Below, piece after piece: positions 16,354-25,099 of a DNA stretch of 64,000 nucleotides (position 1 is its first letter; every line of letters begins with the position of its first letter). Made by a program: the position numbers and the translations under genes. The stretch comes from Mesorhizobium sp. (GTDB lineage: Bacteria > Pseudomonadota > Alphaproteobacteria > Rhizobiales > Rhizobiaceae): assembly GCA_004017275.1 (NCBI GenBank), contig SAKE01000016.1:1-64000 (forward strand), written 5' to 3'. The notes beneath the pieces are model-generated. The model saw only the letters and a list, made by a program, of their open reading frames with translations. It was not told the DNA's origin and made no database searches.

Positions 16354-17451
16354 ATGAACCAGCATACCATTGCATCCGGGGACACCGCCGATCCGACCCA
16401 CGCCCGGCCCGAGGCGCCGCAAGACGTCGTGCGCCTTGTCGACCTGAAGCGCCGCTTCGGCGTGACGGCGGCGCTCGACGGCGTCTCGCTGACCGTGCGC
16501 AAGGGTGAGATCCTCGGCATCATCGGACGCAGCGGCGCCGGCAAGTCGACGCTGATCCGCTGCCTGAACGGGCTGGAACGGCCTGACTCCGGCGACGTGT
16601 TCATCGAAGGCCGCGAGATCAGCCGGCTCGGCGAGCGGGACCTGCAGCCATTGCGGCGACGCATCGGCATGATCTTCCAGCATTTCAACCTGCTGTCTGC
16701 CAAGACCGTCGAGGACAATGTGGCACTGCCGCTGAAGATCGAGGGCCGTCCCAAGGCGGAGCGGCTGAAGCGCGCCGCCGAACTGCTCGACCTCGTCGGC
16801 TTGTCCGAGAAAGCCAAGGCCTATCCGGCGTCGCTGTCGGGCGGCCAGAAGCAGCGCGTCGGCATCGCCAGGGCGCTTGCCGCGCGCCCGGCGCTGTTGC
16901 TGTCGGACGAAGCGACATCGGCGCTCGACCCGGAGACGACGCGGTCGATCCTCGCACTGTTGAAAGACATCAACCGGCAGCTTGGCCTGACCATCCTGCT
17001 GATCACCCATGAGATGGAGGTGATCCGTTCGATCGCCGACCGTGTTGCGGTGATCGACGCCGGACGCATCGTCGAGCAAGGGCCGGTGTGGTCGGTGTTC
17101 GCCGACCCACGCTCCGACATCACGCGCAGCCTGCTCGGCGCCATCCGGCCGCAGCTGCCGGCCGAACTGGCAGCCCGGCTGCTGCCGACGGCCGGCGCGG
17201 AGACGATCCTGCGCGTGGACGTGGCCGGCGAAGCGGCAAGCGGCCCATTGCTGTCCGACCTTGCCACGGCGGTTCCAGGCGCCTTCCGCCTTGTTCATGG
17301 CGGGATCGACCATATCCAGCAGCAGCCTGTCGGCACGCTGTTCCTTTCGGTTCCCGGCAGCGATGCAAGTCATCTCACTGAAATCATCACATTCCTGAAG
17401 GCCCGCCAGGCGCGGGTGGAGGTGCTTGGCCATGTCGCCAATCCTGTTTGA
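16354..17451 (+). CDS. metN: MetN-type ABC transporter ATP-binding protein
   Basis: A 365-residue ATPase with Walker A GRSGAGKST (58-66), signature LSGGQKQR (161-168) and Walker B LLLSDEATSALD (181-192). The C-terminal 90 residues resemble the NIL domain that senses methionine in MetN proteins. It is the energy-coupling subunit of the importer with the flanking MetQ- and MetI-like proteins, and its 3' end overlaps the permease gene by 20 bases. Confidence 0.87.
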   Translation: MNQHTIASGDTADPTHARPEAPQDVVRLVDLKRRFGVTAALDGVSLTVRKGEILGIIGRSGAGKSTLIRCLNGLERPDSGDVFIEGREISRLGERDLQPLRRRIGMIFQHFNLLSAKTVEDNVALPLKIEGRPKAERLKRAAELLDLVGLSEKAKAYPASLSGGQKQRVGIARALAARPALLLSDEATSALDPETTRSILALLKDINRQLGLTILLITHEMEVIRSIADRVAVIDAGRIVEQGPVWSVFADPRSDITRSLLGAIRPQLPAELAARLLPTAGAETILRVDVAGEAASGPLLSDLATAVPGAFRLVHGGIDHIQQQPVGTLFLSVPGSDASHLTEIITFLKARQARVEVLGHVANPV

Positions 17452-18088
17452 GCTTCTGCTGCGTTCGATCTGGGAGACGGTGCTGATGACGGCCGCTTCC
17501 GGCCTCATCTCGCTGGTCTTCGGCCTGCCGCTCGGCCTGGCATTGATTGCCACCGAACGCGGCGGCATCGCCGAAAGCCTGTGGGTGAACCGCGCGCTCG
17601 GCGCCGTCATCAACGGCTTCCGTTCGGTGCCCTTCATCATCCTTCTGGTGGCGCTGATCCCGGTGACGCGGCTGATCGTCGGCACCTCGATTGGCACATG
17701 GGCGGCCATCGTGCCGCTGTCGATCGCCGCCACGCCCTATTATGCGCGCATCGCCGAAGTGTCGCTACGCGAGGTCGACCACGGCCTGATCGAAGCGGCG
17801 CGCGCCATGGGCGGCAACCGCTGGACGATCATCCGCGAGGTCCTGGTGCCCGAAGCCCTGCCCGGCATCGTCGCCGGCTTCACCGTGACGCTGGTGACGC
17901 TGATCGGCGCCTCGGCCATGGCCGGCGCCATCGGCGCCGGCGGCCTCGGCGACCTCGCCATCCGCTATGGCTACCAGCGTTTCGAGACGTCGGTGATGAT
18001 CGCCGTGGTCATCGTGCTGATCATCCTGGTCTGCGGCATCCAGTGGGTGGGGGATCGACTGGTGGCGAGGCTCGATCGGCGGGGGTGA
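17432..18088 (+). CDS. metI: MetI-type ABC transporter permease
   Basis: A 218-residue inner-membrane permease with five or so hydrophobic segments. The EAA loop (LIEAARAMGGNRWTIIREVLVPEALP) lies near residues 119-144 and binds the ATPase. The ATG at 17432 has GGAGG nine bases upstream, better than the TTG at 17426. It is the last gene of the metQNI-like operon, and a dispersed repeat element follows. Confidence 0.87.
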   Translation: MSPILFELLLRSIWETVLMTAASGLISLVFGLPLGLALIATERGGIAESLWVNRALGAVINGFRSVPFIILLVALIPVTRLIVGTSIGTWAAIVPLSIAATPYYARIAEVSLREVDHGLIEAARAMGGNRWTIIREVLVPEALPGIVAGFTVTLVTLIGASAMAGAIGAGGLGDLAIRYGYQRFETSVMIAVVIVLIILVCGIQWVGDRLVARLDRRG

Positions 18089-18125
18089 GCCGGCTGCATT
18101 CGAGATGGGTCAGGGCCTCCCAGAC

Positions 18126-18314
18126 TTCGTCATACCAGGGCGGAGCAGCCGCGAAGCGGCGTCGCGGAGACCCTGGTATCCATGCCGTGACGCATGGTGA
18201 CGTGCGCAGCGGAGAATAATTCTGGACCGTGGTGACGCGTTGGAGTCCCGGCATGAATCCTCGGGTCTGCGCCGCGTCGCTTCGCTCCTTGCTCCGCCCG
18301 TGGATGACGAATTG
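18126..18314. repeat. Dispersed long inverted repeat, copy 1
   Basis: The element begins CTTCGTCATACCAGGG and ends GCCCGTGGATGACGAA, its approximate reverse complement, with internal palindromic blocks. Related copies lie at 23448-23655 and 57940-58132. The rest of the 18089-18482 gap shows no convincing gene. Confidence 0.75.
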
Positions 18315-18482
18315 AAGGTGTTTCCGCCAATCACCAACGCAGGGGGCTGATGGACGCGAGCTGACGAGTAAATAGTCGTGATCGCTGTATGTGATCAAGC
18401 CGGCGTCCTCGCTGGACGAAAACGACATGCGCTGCGGCGATCACGGCGCGGCGAACGGATCAAGCCGTTGCAATTGGCGGAG

Positions 18483-20225
18483 TTAGCCGGCGCGCTGCTT
18501 GTCTGTCGCCGTCTGGTCGACGGCTAACTCCCCTGGCGACAGAACAACGCCAAATTTCTCGCTGGCTTCCTCTGGCGTGTAATAACCCAGCGCCACGTCG
18601 CGCAGCACCAGTTCCCGATCGCGCTGCAGCGGATCGCCATAGCCGCCACCGCCCGGCGTGCCGACGCGCACGCGGTCGCCGGCCTTCAGCGCAATGTCCT
18701 GTTCCTTGGAGAGGTGCGGCGGCACATGTTCCTCGCCGTCGCGAAAGACGGTGACTGTGTTGACCGCGCCGTCCTTGCCACCGAGCGCACCCTGCGGGCC
18801 GAAACGGCCGTGGTCCATGACGAAGGAGGCGCGGGCATCGCCGCGCAGGATCTCGACCTCGTAGGCGAGGCCGAAACCGCCGCGATGCTTGCCGGCGCCG
18901 CCGGAGCCTTCGCGCAGGGCGTAGTGGCGGTAGAGCACCGGGAATGCCTGTTCCATGATCTCGACCGGCGGCGATTTGGAGATGCCGATGGTCGAGCAGC
19001 CATTGGTCAGGCCGTCATGGCCTGAATTGCCGCCATAGCCGCCACCGGAGATCTGGTACATGACGTAATCGCGGCCGCGCGCCGGGTCGTTGCCGCCGAG
19101 CGCGAAATTGCCGCTGGAGCCGGCGGGCGCCGCCGTCACCTTTTCCGGCAGCGCCTGCACCATCGCCGCGAACACCGCTTCGGCGATGCGCTGCGACACC
19201 TCCGCCGCGCAGCCCGAGACCGGGCGTGGATATTTGGCGTCGAGGAAAGTGCCTTCCGGACGCTTGACTTCAAGCGGTTCGAAGGCGCCGGCGCTGATCG
19301 GCACGTCCGGGAAAATGTGGCGCATGGCGAGATAGACCGAGGACAAGGTGGTTGCCAGCACGCTGTTCATCGGCCCGGCGCAGGGCTTTGACGAACCGGT
19401 GAAATCGAAGGTCAGCGTATCGCCCTGCTTGTCGACGGCGAGCGCGATGGTCAGCGGTTCGTTGACCACCCCGTCGGAATCGACGAAGGCCTTCGAACGG
19501 TAGGTGCCGTCGGGAATGGCCGAGATGTTGGCGCGCATCTGTTCGGCGGCGCGGCGACGCAGTTCGGCGATCGCCTCGACAACGGTTTCGTCGCCGTAAC
19601 GATCCAGGATTCCGTTGAGCCTGTCCTGGCCGATCAGCAGTGCGGCGGCCTGGGCTCTGATGTCACCGATGCGCTGGTCGGCAACGCGGATGTTGGAGCA
19701 GATGATGGCGTAGATTTCGGGATCGAGCACGCCCTTCTTGAACAGTTTTACCGGCGGCAGTCGCAGCCCTTCCTGCTCGACAGCCGTTGCCGAAGCCGAG
19801 AAGCCGCCCGGCACCGAACCACCAATATCCGGCCAATGGCCGGTGTTGGACAGCCAGCAGAAAATCTTGCCGTTGCGGTAGACCGGCATGGCGAAGCGCA
19901 CATCCATCAGATGGGTGCCGCCGAGATAGGGGTCGTTGACGATGTAGATGTCGCCTGGTTCGGGGGCCAGGCAGCGGCCGTCGGCGATCATCTCGATCAC
20001 CGTTCTGGTCGAATACTGCATGACGCCGACGAACACCGGCAGGCCCTGGCTGCCTTGCGCGATCAACGAGCCGTCGACGGCCGAATAGATGCCGTCGGAG
20101 CGGTCGTTGGCCTCGGCAATCACAGGCGAGAAGGCGGCGCGCGAAAACGTCAGGTCCATCTCATCGCAGACCTGCTGCAGGGCGGCCTGGAGGACGGAAA
20201 GGGTGATGGCGTCGAGCTTTTGCAT
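18483..20225 (-). CDS. hyuB: Hydantoinase B/oxoprolinase family protein
   Basis: A 580-residue HyuB-type subunit (MQKLDAITLSVLQAALQ at the start, NDPYLGGTHLMDV near 98, GGGGYGDP near the end). With HyuA it forms an ATP-dependent amidohydrolase acting on cyclic amides such as N-methylhydantoin or 5-oxoproline. It lies one base downstream of hyuA. The longer open frame to 20402 is readthrough of hyuA in another frame. Substrate unknown. Confidence 0.85.
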   Translation of the reverse strand: MQKLDAITLSVLQAALQQVCDEMDLTFSRAAFSPVIAEANDRSDGIYSAVDGSLIAQGSQGLPVFVGVMQYSTRTVIEMIADGRCLAPEPGDIYIVNDPYLGGTHLMDVRFAMPVYRNGKIFCWLSNTGHWPDIGGSVPGGFSASATAVEQEGLRLPPVKLFKKGVLDPEIYAIICSNIRVADQRIGDIRAQAAALLIGQDRLNGILDRYGDETVVEAIAELRRRAAEQMRANISAIPDGTYRSKAFVDSDGVVNEPLTIALAVDKQGDTLTFDFTGSSKPCAGPMNSVLATTLSSVYLAMRHIFPDVPISAGAFEPLEVKRPEGTFLDAKYPRPVSGCAAEVSQRIAEAVFAAMVQALPEKVTAAPAGSSGNFALGGNDPARGRDYVMYQISGGGYGGNSGHDGLTNGCSTIGISKSPPVEIMEQAFPVLYRHYALREGSGGAGKHRGGFGLAYEVEILRGDARASFVMDHGRFGPQGALGGKDGAVNTVTVFRDGEEHVPPHLSKEQDIALKAGDRVRVGTPGGGGYGDPLQRDRELVLRDVALGYYTPEEASEKFGVVLSPGELAVDQTATDKQRAG

Positions 20226-20226
20226 C

Positions 20227-22311
20227 TCAGGCCTCGCCGATATCGATGATGATGTTGCCGTCGGCGTCGCAGCGTGCGCGGTCGCCAGGCTCGAGCACGG
20301 TGGTGGCGTCCATCTGTTCCAGGATCGCCGGGCCTTCGATGACCGCGTCGAGCGGCAGTTTTTCGCGCGCATATACCGGCGTGTCGTGCCAGCGGCCGCC
20401 ATACCAGACCGGCCGGATTTCGCGCCTGGCCGCGTCGAGCGTTGTTGCGCGGCCCGCCGGGTCGATCAGCCGGGAAAGATCGATCGCCGGGCGAACGCCG
20501 GTGACCGAGGTGTTGAGGTTGACGAGATTGGCGCGGATTTCGGGCAGTTCCACCTTGAAGCGGGCGAAATAGGCCTTTTCGAAAAGCTGCTGCAGCGTTG
20601 CCTGCGTCACTGACGACGACGGCAGCGGCACGTTGATGATGTGGGTCTGGCCGACGAACTGCATGTCGGCGGAATGCGTGACGCGGATCGTCTCCGGCTT
20701 AACCGCTTCCTTGCTGATCAGCTCTTCGCCTTCGTTTCGGTGCCGTTCCAATACTTCATGAAGCTGCATTTCGTCGAGCACCGCCACGGGCTGGTTGATG
20801 GTGTTGACGAAGTCGTGGCGCAGGTCGGCGACGACGCAGCCGAGCGCGTTGGTGATGCCAGGACGCGCCGGCACCAGCACCCGGGGCAGGCCAAGCTCCC
20901 GTGCCAGCGCCGTTGCGTGCAGCGGACCGGCACCGCCAAAGGCGAACAGCGCGAAATCGCGCGGATCATGGCCGCGCGACACCGAGACCATGCGGATGGC
21001 ACCGGCCATCTTCATGTTGCCGAGCCGCAGCACCGCACCCGCCGCCTCGACACCGGACAAGCCGGTCGCCTTGCCGATCTTCTCCTCGAAAATGCCGGTG
21101 ACGCGCTCGACAGTAACCGGATTTTCGACCGCCAGCAGCTTCTTCGGCGCCAGCCGGCCGAGCACCAGATTGGCGTCGGTGATGGTCGGTTCGACGCCGC
21201 CGCGCCCGTAGCAGATCGGGCCGGGATTGGCGCCGGCACTTTCCGGGCCGATCTGGATCAGCCCGGCCGCATCGACACGGGCGATCGAGCCGCCGCCGGC
21301 GCCGACCGTATGCACCGCCACCATCGGCACATGGATCGGCATGGCATATTCGATCTCGATCTCGTTCGACACCGCCGGTTCGGCGTTGCGGATCAGCGCC
21401 ACGTCGGTCGAGGTGCCGCCCATGTCGTAGGTGACGAGGTTTTCGAAGCCGGCGCGCTTTCCGGTATAAGCGGCAGCGATGACGCCGGAGGCCGGGCCGG
21501 ACATCACCGTCTTGGCCGATTCACGTGTGACGAATCGAGCCGAGATCATGCCCCCATTGCCGTTCATGATCAGGAAATCGCGGGCATAGCCTTTTGCGCC
21601 CAATTCCGTGCGCAGCCGCTCGACATAGCGTTCGAGGATCGGCTGCACGGAAGCGTTGACCGAGGCAGTGACGCCGCGCTCGAATTCGCGCGCTTCCGAC
21701 AGCAATGCGTGGCCCGCCGTGATGTAACCGTTCGGCCAGAGCTCGGCGGCAATCTCCGCCGCGCGCCGCTCATGCGCCGGGTTGGCGTAGGAATGCAGGA
21801 AATGGATGACGAGGGATTCGCAACCGGCCGCGATCAGCGTCTTCACCGCCTCGCGCATTTCGGCCTCGTCAAGCGGCGCGCGTATCGCACCCGACGCCTC
21901 GACACGCTCCGAGACTTCGAGCCTGAGATTGCGCGGAATGATCGGCACGAAGCTACCGGTCATGCCATAGGCCTGCGGCCGTGTACGCCGGCCAAGCTCG
22001 ATCACGTCGCGAAAGCCGCGCGTGGTGATCATGCCGGTTTTGGCCAGCCGGCGTTCCAGCACCGCATTGGTGGTGGTGGTCGTGCCATGCACGATGAGGT
22101 CGATGCCGTCGATCGGAAATCCGGTAGCGCCGAGTGCCGAAACGACACCGAAGGCCTGGTTGTCGACCGTGGTCGGAGTCTTGGCGATATGCACCCGGCC
22201 ACCGTCGCGTCCATCGATCAGGAGCAGGTCGGTGAAAGTGCCGCCGACATCGATGCCGGCAACGACATTTCCCCGGATATCGCGCGCTTGCGCCGAAAAA
22301 TTCTCTTTCAT
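20227..22311 (-). CDS. hyuA: Hydantoinase A/oxoprolinase family protein
   Basis: A 694-residue HyuA-type subunit with an ASKHA-like ATPase core (VVAGIDVGGTFTDLLLID near 16-33, YDMGGTSTDVALI near 295, AFGGAGPLHA near 480). It phosphorylates or activates the cyclic amide with ATP, together with HyuB. It is first in a two-gene operon, divergent from fpr. Homologues also occur in acetophenone and acetone carboxylases, so carboxylation is a less likely alternative. Confidence 0.87.
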   Translation of the reverse strand: MKENFSAQARDIRGNVVAGIDVGGTFTDLLLIDGRDGGRVHIAKTPTTVDNQAFGVVSALGATGFPIDGIDLIVHGTTTTTNAVLERRLAKTGMITTRGFRDVIELGRRTRPQAYGMTGSFVPIIPRNLRLEVSERVEASGAIRAPLDEAEMREAVKTLIAAGCESLVIHFLHSYANPAHERRAAEIAAELWPNGYITAGHALLSEAREFERGVTASVNASVQPILERYVERLRTELGAKGYARDFLIMNGNGGMISARFVTRESAKTVMSGPASGVIAAAYTGKRAGFENLVTYDMGGTSTDVALIRNAEPAVSNEIEIEYAMPIHVPMVAVHTVGAGGGSIARVDAAGLIQIGPESAGANPGPICYGRGGVEPTITDANLVLGRLAPKKLLAVENPVTVERVTGIFEEKIGKATGLSGVEAAGAVLRLGNMKMAGAIRMVSVSRGHDPRDFALFAFGGAGPLHATALARELGLPRVLVPARPGITNALGCVVADLRHDFVNTINQPVAVLDEMQLHEVLERHRNEGEELISKEAVKPETIRVTHSADMQFVGQTHIINVPLPSSSVTQATLQQLFEKAYFARFKVELPEIRANLVNLNTSVTGVRPAIDLSRLIDPAGRATTLDAARREIRPVWYGGRWHDTPVYAREKLPLDAVIEGPAILEQMDATTVLEPGDRARCDADGNIIIDIGEA

Positions 22312-22378
22312 CGTCGAAACCCGAAATGCGCGGACTACGGATATGCGTCAGTTTGGAAAGCTGTTTTAAGGTAGCATC

Positions 22379-22407
22379 TTGACGCAAATATCGTTTGTAT
22401 ACTAATA
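22379..22407 (+). promoter_or_regulatory. Candidate fpr promoter
   Basis: TTGACG at 22379-22384 and CTAATA at 22402-22407 are 17 bases apart, upstream of fpr. The spacer contains TTTGTATAC, also found before the phospho-lyase gene. The -10 match is weak. Confidence 0.35.
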
Positions 22408-22531
22408 AATTCCGGACACAAGAGCTTGCCGCTTTGGAGTGTGCGAACAGCACGCCGGAACCTGAATGGTTCGGGCGCGCAGGTGAAAGTTTGGCGCCCG
22501 CGTCCGCAGTCGGGCCAGAAGGTTGGATTTG

Positions 22532-23359
22532 ATGAACACCACATCCGCTCTCAACATCGCCGGCGCCCGCCCGCTGCAGTTTCCGATTCCGGCCAATGTC
22601 TATGCCGAGACCGTGGTCTCGGTGAAGCACTATACCGACCGGCTGTTCTCGTTCCGCATCACCCGTCCGCAATCGCTGCGCTTCCGCTCCGGCGAGTTCG
22701 TCATGATCGGGCTGCCCAATGCCGAGAAGCCGGTGTACCGCGCCTATTCGGTGGCAAGCCCGGCCTGGGACGAGGAGCTGGAATTCTTCTCGATCAAGGT
22801 GCCGGACGGCCCGCTGACGTCGGAACTGCAGAAGATCCAGGTCGGCGACACGGTCATCATGCGCCAGAAGTCGACCGGCACTTTGGTGGTCGACGCGCTG
22901 ACCCCGGCCAAGCGGCTGTTCATGATCTCGACCGGCACCGGCATCGCGCCCTTCGCCAGCCTGCTGCGCGACCCCGACACCTACGAAAAATTCGATCAGC
23001 TGATCCTGACCCATACCTGCCGCGACAATGCCGAGCTGATCTACGGCCAGGAGCTGGTGGCGGCGCTGGAAAGCGACCCGCTGATCGGCGAACTGACCAC
23101 CGGCCGCGTCACCCTCTACAATTCGACGACCCGCGAGGAATCGGCACGCATGGGCCGCATCACCGCGCTGATCGGCTCCGGCAAGTTCTATAGCGATCTC
23201 GGCATCGACAAGCTCAACCCGGAAACCGACCGCATCATGATCTGCGGCTCGATGCATATGCTGAAGGATGTCAAGGAACTGGCCGAAAGCCTCGGCTTCG
23301 AGGAAGGTTCGCTGCATCATCCGTCGACTTTCGTCGTCGAGCGCGCTTTCGTCGGCTAG
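22532..23359 (+). CDS. fpr: Ferredoxin-NADP+ reductase
   Basis: A 275-residue FAD-dependent ferredoxin/flavodoxin-NADP reductase of the bacterial type. FAD-binding RAYSVAS is at 70-76, the NADP loop STGTGIAP at 133-140, and the C-terminal VERAFVG is typical of rhizobial Fpr. It moves electrons between NADPH and ferredoxin in oxidative-stress defence and Fe-S metabolism. The ATG at 22532 is preferred over an upstream TTG. It stands alone, divergent from hyuA. Confidence 0.9.
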   Translation: MNTTSALNIAGARPLQFPIPANVYAETVVSVKHYTDRLFSFRITRPQSLRFRSGEFVMIGLPNAEKPVYRAYSVASPAWDEELEFFSIKVPDGPLTSELQKIQVGDTVIMRQKSTGTLVVDALTPAKRLFMISTGTGIAPFASLLRDPDTYEKFDQLILTHTCRDNAELIYGQELVAALESDPLIGELTTGRVTLYNSTTREESARMGRITALIGSGKFYSDLGIDKLNPETDRIMICGSMHMLKDVKELAESLGFEEGSLHHPSTFVVERAFVG

Positions 23360-23447
23360 AGCCGGGCGACCGCTTTCGAAATCGCATTTTGACCTTCGGC
23401 CAAAAACCAGTTCCTTTAGCCCTAGCGATTGGCCGTACCGCCCATAA

Positions 23448-23655
23448 CTTCGTCATCCACGGGCGGAGCAAGGAGCGTAGCGACGCGGCGCAGACCCCTG
23501 GAGCTGCTCCGCAGCCCAAGGGATCCATGCCGCGCCTTCTGAGCGCCGCCGCGGTCCGGAATTTGCTCCGCTGCATTCTTCGGCCAGGGTCGCGGCATGG
23601 ATCCCAGGGTCTCCGCGACGGAGCTTCGCTCCTGCTTCGCCCAGGGATGACGAAA
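23448..23655. repeat. Dispersed long inverted repeat, copy 2
   Basis: The arm starting CTTCGTCATCCACGGGCGG is mirrored by CCAGGGATGACGAA at the far end, with GGATCCATGCCGCG blocks facing each other inside. It fills most of the 23360-23813 gap between fpr and deoC. No gene is visible in the gap. Confidence 0.78.
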
Positions 23656-23813
23656 TTGGAAAGGCTTCGGCCAATGCCGAATGTTTATGATGGTCCCCGA
23701 ACCGATGACTAGCTGCTCTTGTCGCCTTTTTCGGTTATGACCGCCTGAAGGACTCGTGAAGTACAACTTCACGGGCTATCTTCGGCATACGTCGCTGAAT
23801 GAAAGGGCAGGAG

Positions 23814-24860
23814 ATGAGCAGCACAATCCGCGAAGCCGATGTTGGCACCAAGGTGACGCCGCTGCCCGCGCGTGCCGCCGCCAACACAGCCGCCCCGCTG
23901 GACCATCGGATCGCGCGCAATCCCGGCATGAAGCTCGATCTCGGCTTCATGGAATCGGTGCGCAGCGTCAACCGCTCGGCGCTGGAGCGCCGCGTCGCCA
24001 GTCTGACCAAGCGGCGCTCGATCAAGGCCGACAACCAGGCGGCCTGGTTGCTGCGCGCCGTCGCTTGTATGGATTTGACGACGCTGAATTCCAACGACAC
24101 CGAGGAGCGCGTGCGCCGCCTCTGCGCCAAGGCGATCAATCCGTTCCGCCGCGACATCGTCGAAGGGCTCGGCATAGCTGGCGAAACCATCCGCCCGGCA
24201 GCCGTCTGCGTCTACCATCCCTTCGTCGCCACCGCCGTCGATGCCGTGCGTGGCTCCGGCATTCATGTCGCCGCCGTCTCCACCGCCTTTCCGCATGGCC
24301 TTGCGCCGCTGTCGACCCGGCTGCAGGAAATCGAAGCGTCGGTGCGCGACGGCGCCGACGAGATCGATGTCGTCATTCCGCGCGGGCTGGTGTTCGGCGC
24401 CAAGTGGCGGGAGCTCTACAATGAGATCGTCTCGATGCGCGCTGCTTGCGGTGACGCGCATCTGAAGGTCATCCTCGGCACCGGCGACCTCGCCACGTTG
24501 CGCAACGTCATGTTGGCCTCGATGGTGGCGATGATGGCGGGCGCCGACTTCATCAAGACCTCGACCGGCAAGGAAAGCGTCAACGCGACGCTGCCCGTCG
24601 GCCTCGCCATGGTGCGCGCCATCAGGGCCTATTTCGAGGAGACTGGCTATCTCATCGGCTTCAAGCCGGCCGGCGGCATTTCGACCGCAAAAGCCTCGCT
24701 CGACTGGTTGGTGCTGATGAAGGAAGAGCTCGGCCGCCCGTGGCTGGAACCGGACCTGTTCCGCTTCGGCGCGTCGAGTCTTTTGACCGACATCGAGCGC
24801 CAGCTCGAGCACCATCTGACCGGTCACTATTCGGCCAACCATCGCCACGCAATGGCTTAA
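23814..24860 (+). CDS. deoC: Deoxyribose-phosphate aldolase
   Basis: A 348-residue class I aldolase that splits 2-deoxyribose-5-phosphate into glyceraldehyde-3-phosphate and acetaldehyde. The Schiff-base Lys248 is in ADFIKTSTGK, Asp185 is in DEIDVVIPRG, and KPAGGIS carries the second active-site lysine. It is longer than E. coli DeoC (259) because of an N-terminal extension of about 90 residues, as in the eukaryotic-like long form. The ATG at 23814 was chosen; 23799 is possible. The next gene is an aldehyde dehydrogenase that could oxidise the acetaldehyde. Confidence 0.9.
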   Translation: MSSTIREADVGTKVTPLPARAAANTAAPLDHRIARNPGMKLDLGFMESVRSVNRSALERRVASLTKRRSIKADNQAAWLLRAVACMDLTTLNSNDTEERVRRLCAKAINPFRRDIVEGLGIAGETIRPAAVCVYHPFVATAVDAVRGSGIHVAAVSTAFPHGLAPLSTRLQEIEASVRDGADEIDVVIPRGLVFGAKWRELYNEIVSMRAACGDAHLKVILGTGDLATLRNVMLASMVAMMAGADFIKTSTGKESVNATLPVGLAMVRAIRAYFEETGYLIGFKPAGGISTAKASLDWLVLMKEELGRPWLEPDLFRFGASSLLTDIERQLEHHLTGHYSANHRHAMA

Positions 24861-24888
24861 AGCTTGATCAATGCTGTGATGGCTGGAG

Positions 24889-25065
24889 CACCCCTCATCC
24901 GTCGCCTTCGGCGACACCTTCTCCCACAAGGGGAGAAGGGGGAGCACTGCTCCGATCTTTCGGCTAAATATCTCTATCAGCAATTAGCTGGCCCGCATCC
25001 GTGGGTCTTCCCTTCTCCCCTTGTGGGAGAAGGTGGCCGAGCGAAGCTCGGTCGGATGAGGGGTG
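24889..25065. repeat. Inverted pair of palindromic intergenic repeats
   Basis: The arm at 24889-24943 starts CACCCCTCATCCGTCG and contains the TTCTCCCACAAGGGGAGAA hairpin. It is mirrored at 25011-25065, ending GGTCGGATGAGGGGTG. It lies between deoC and the aldehyde dehydrogenase gene. Confidence 0.8.
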
Positions 25066-25099
25066 TTAAGTTAAGGGCAGGCCTCCAAGGAACCAATTC

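Noticed and set aside
22379..22403. TTGACG with TATACT as fpr promoter
   Set aside because: The spacer would be only 13 bases, too short; CTAATA at 17 bases was used instead with low confidence.
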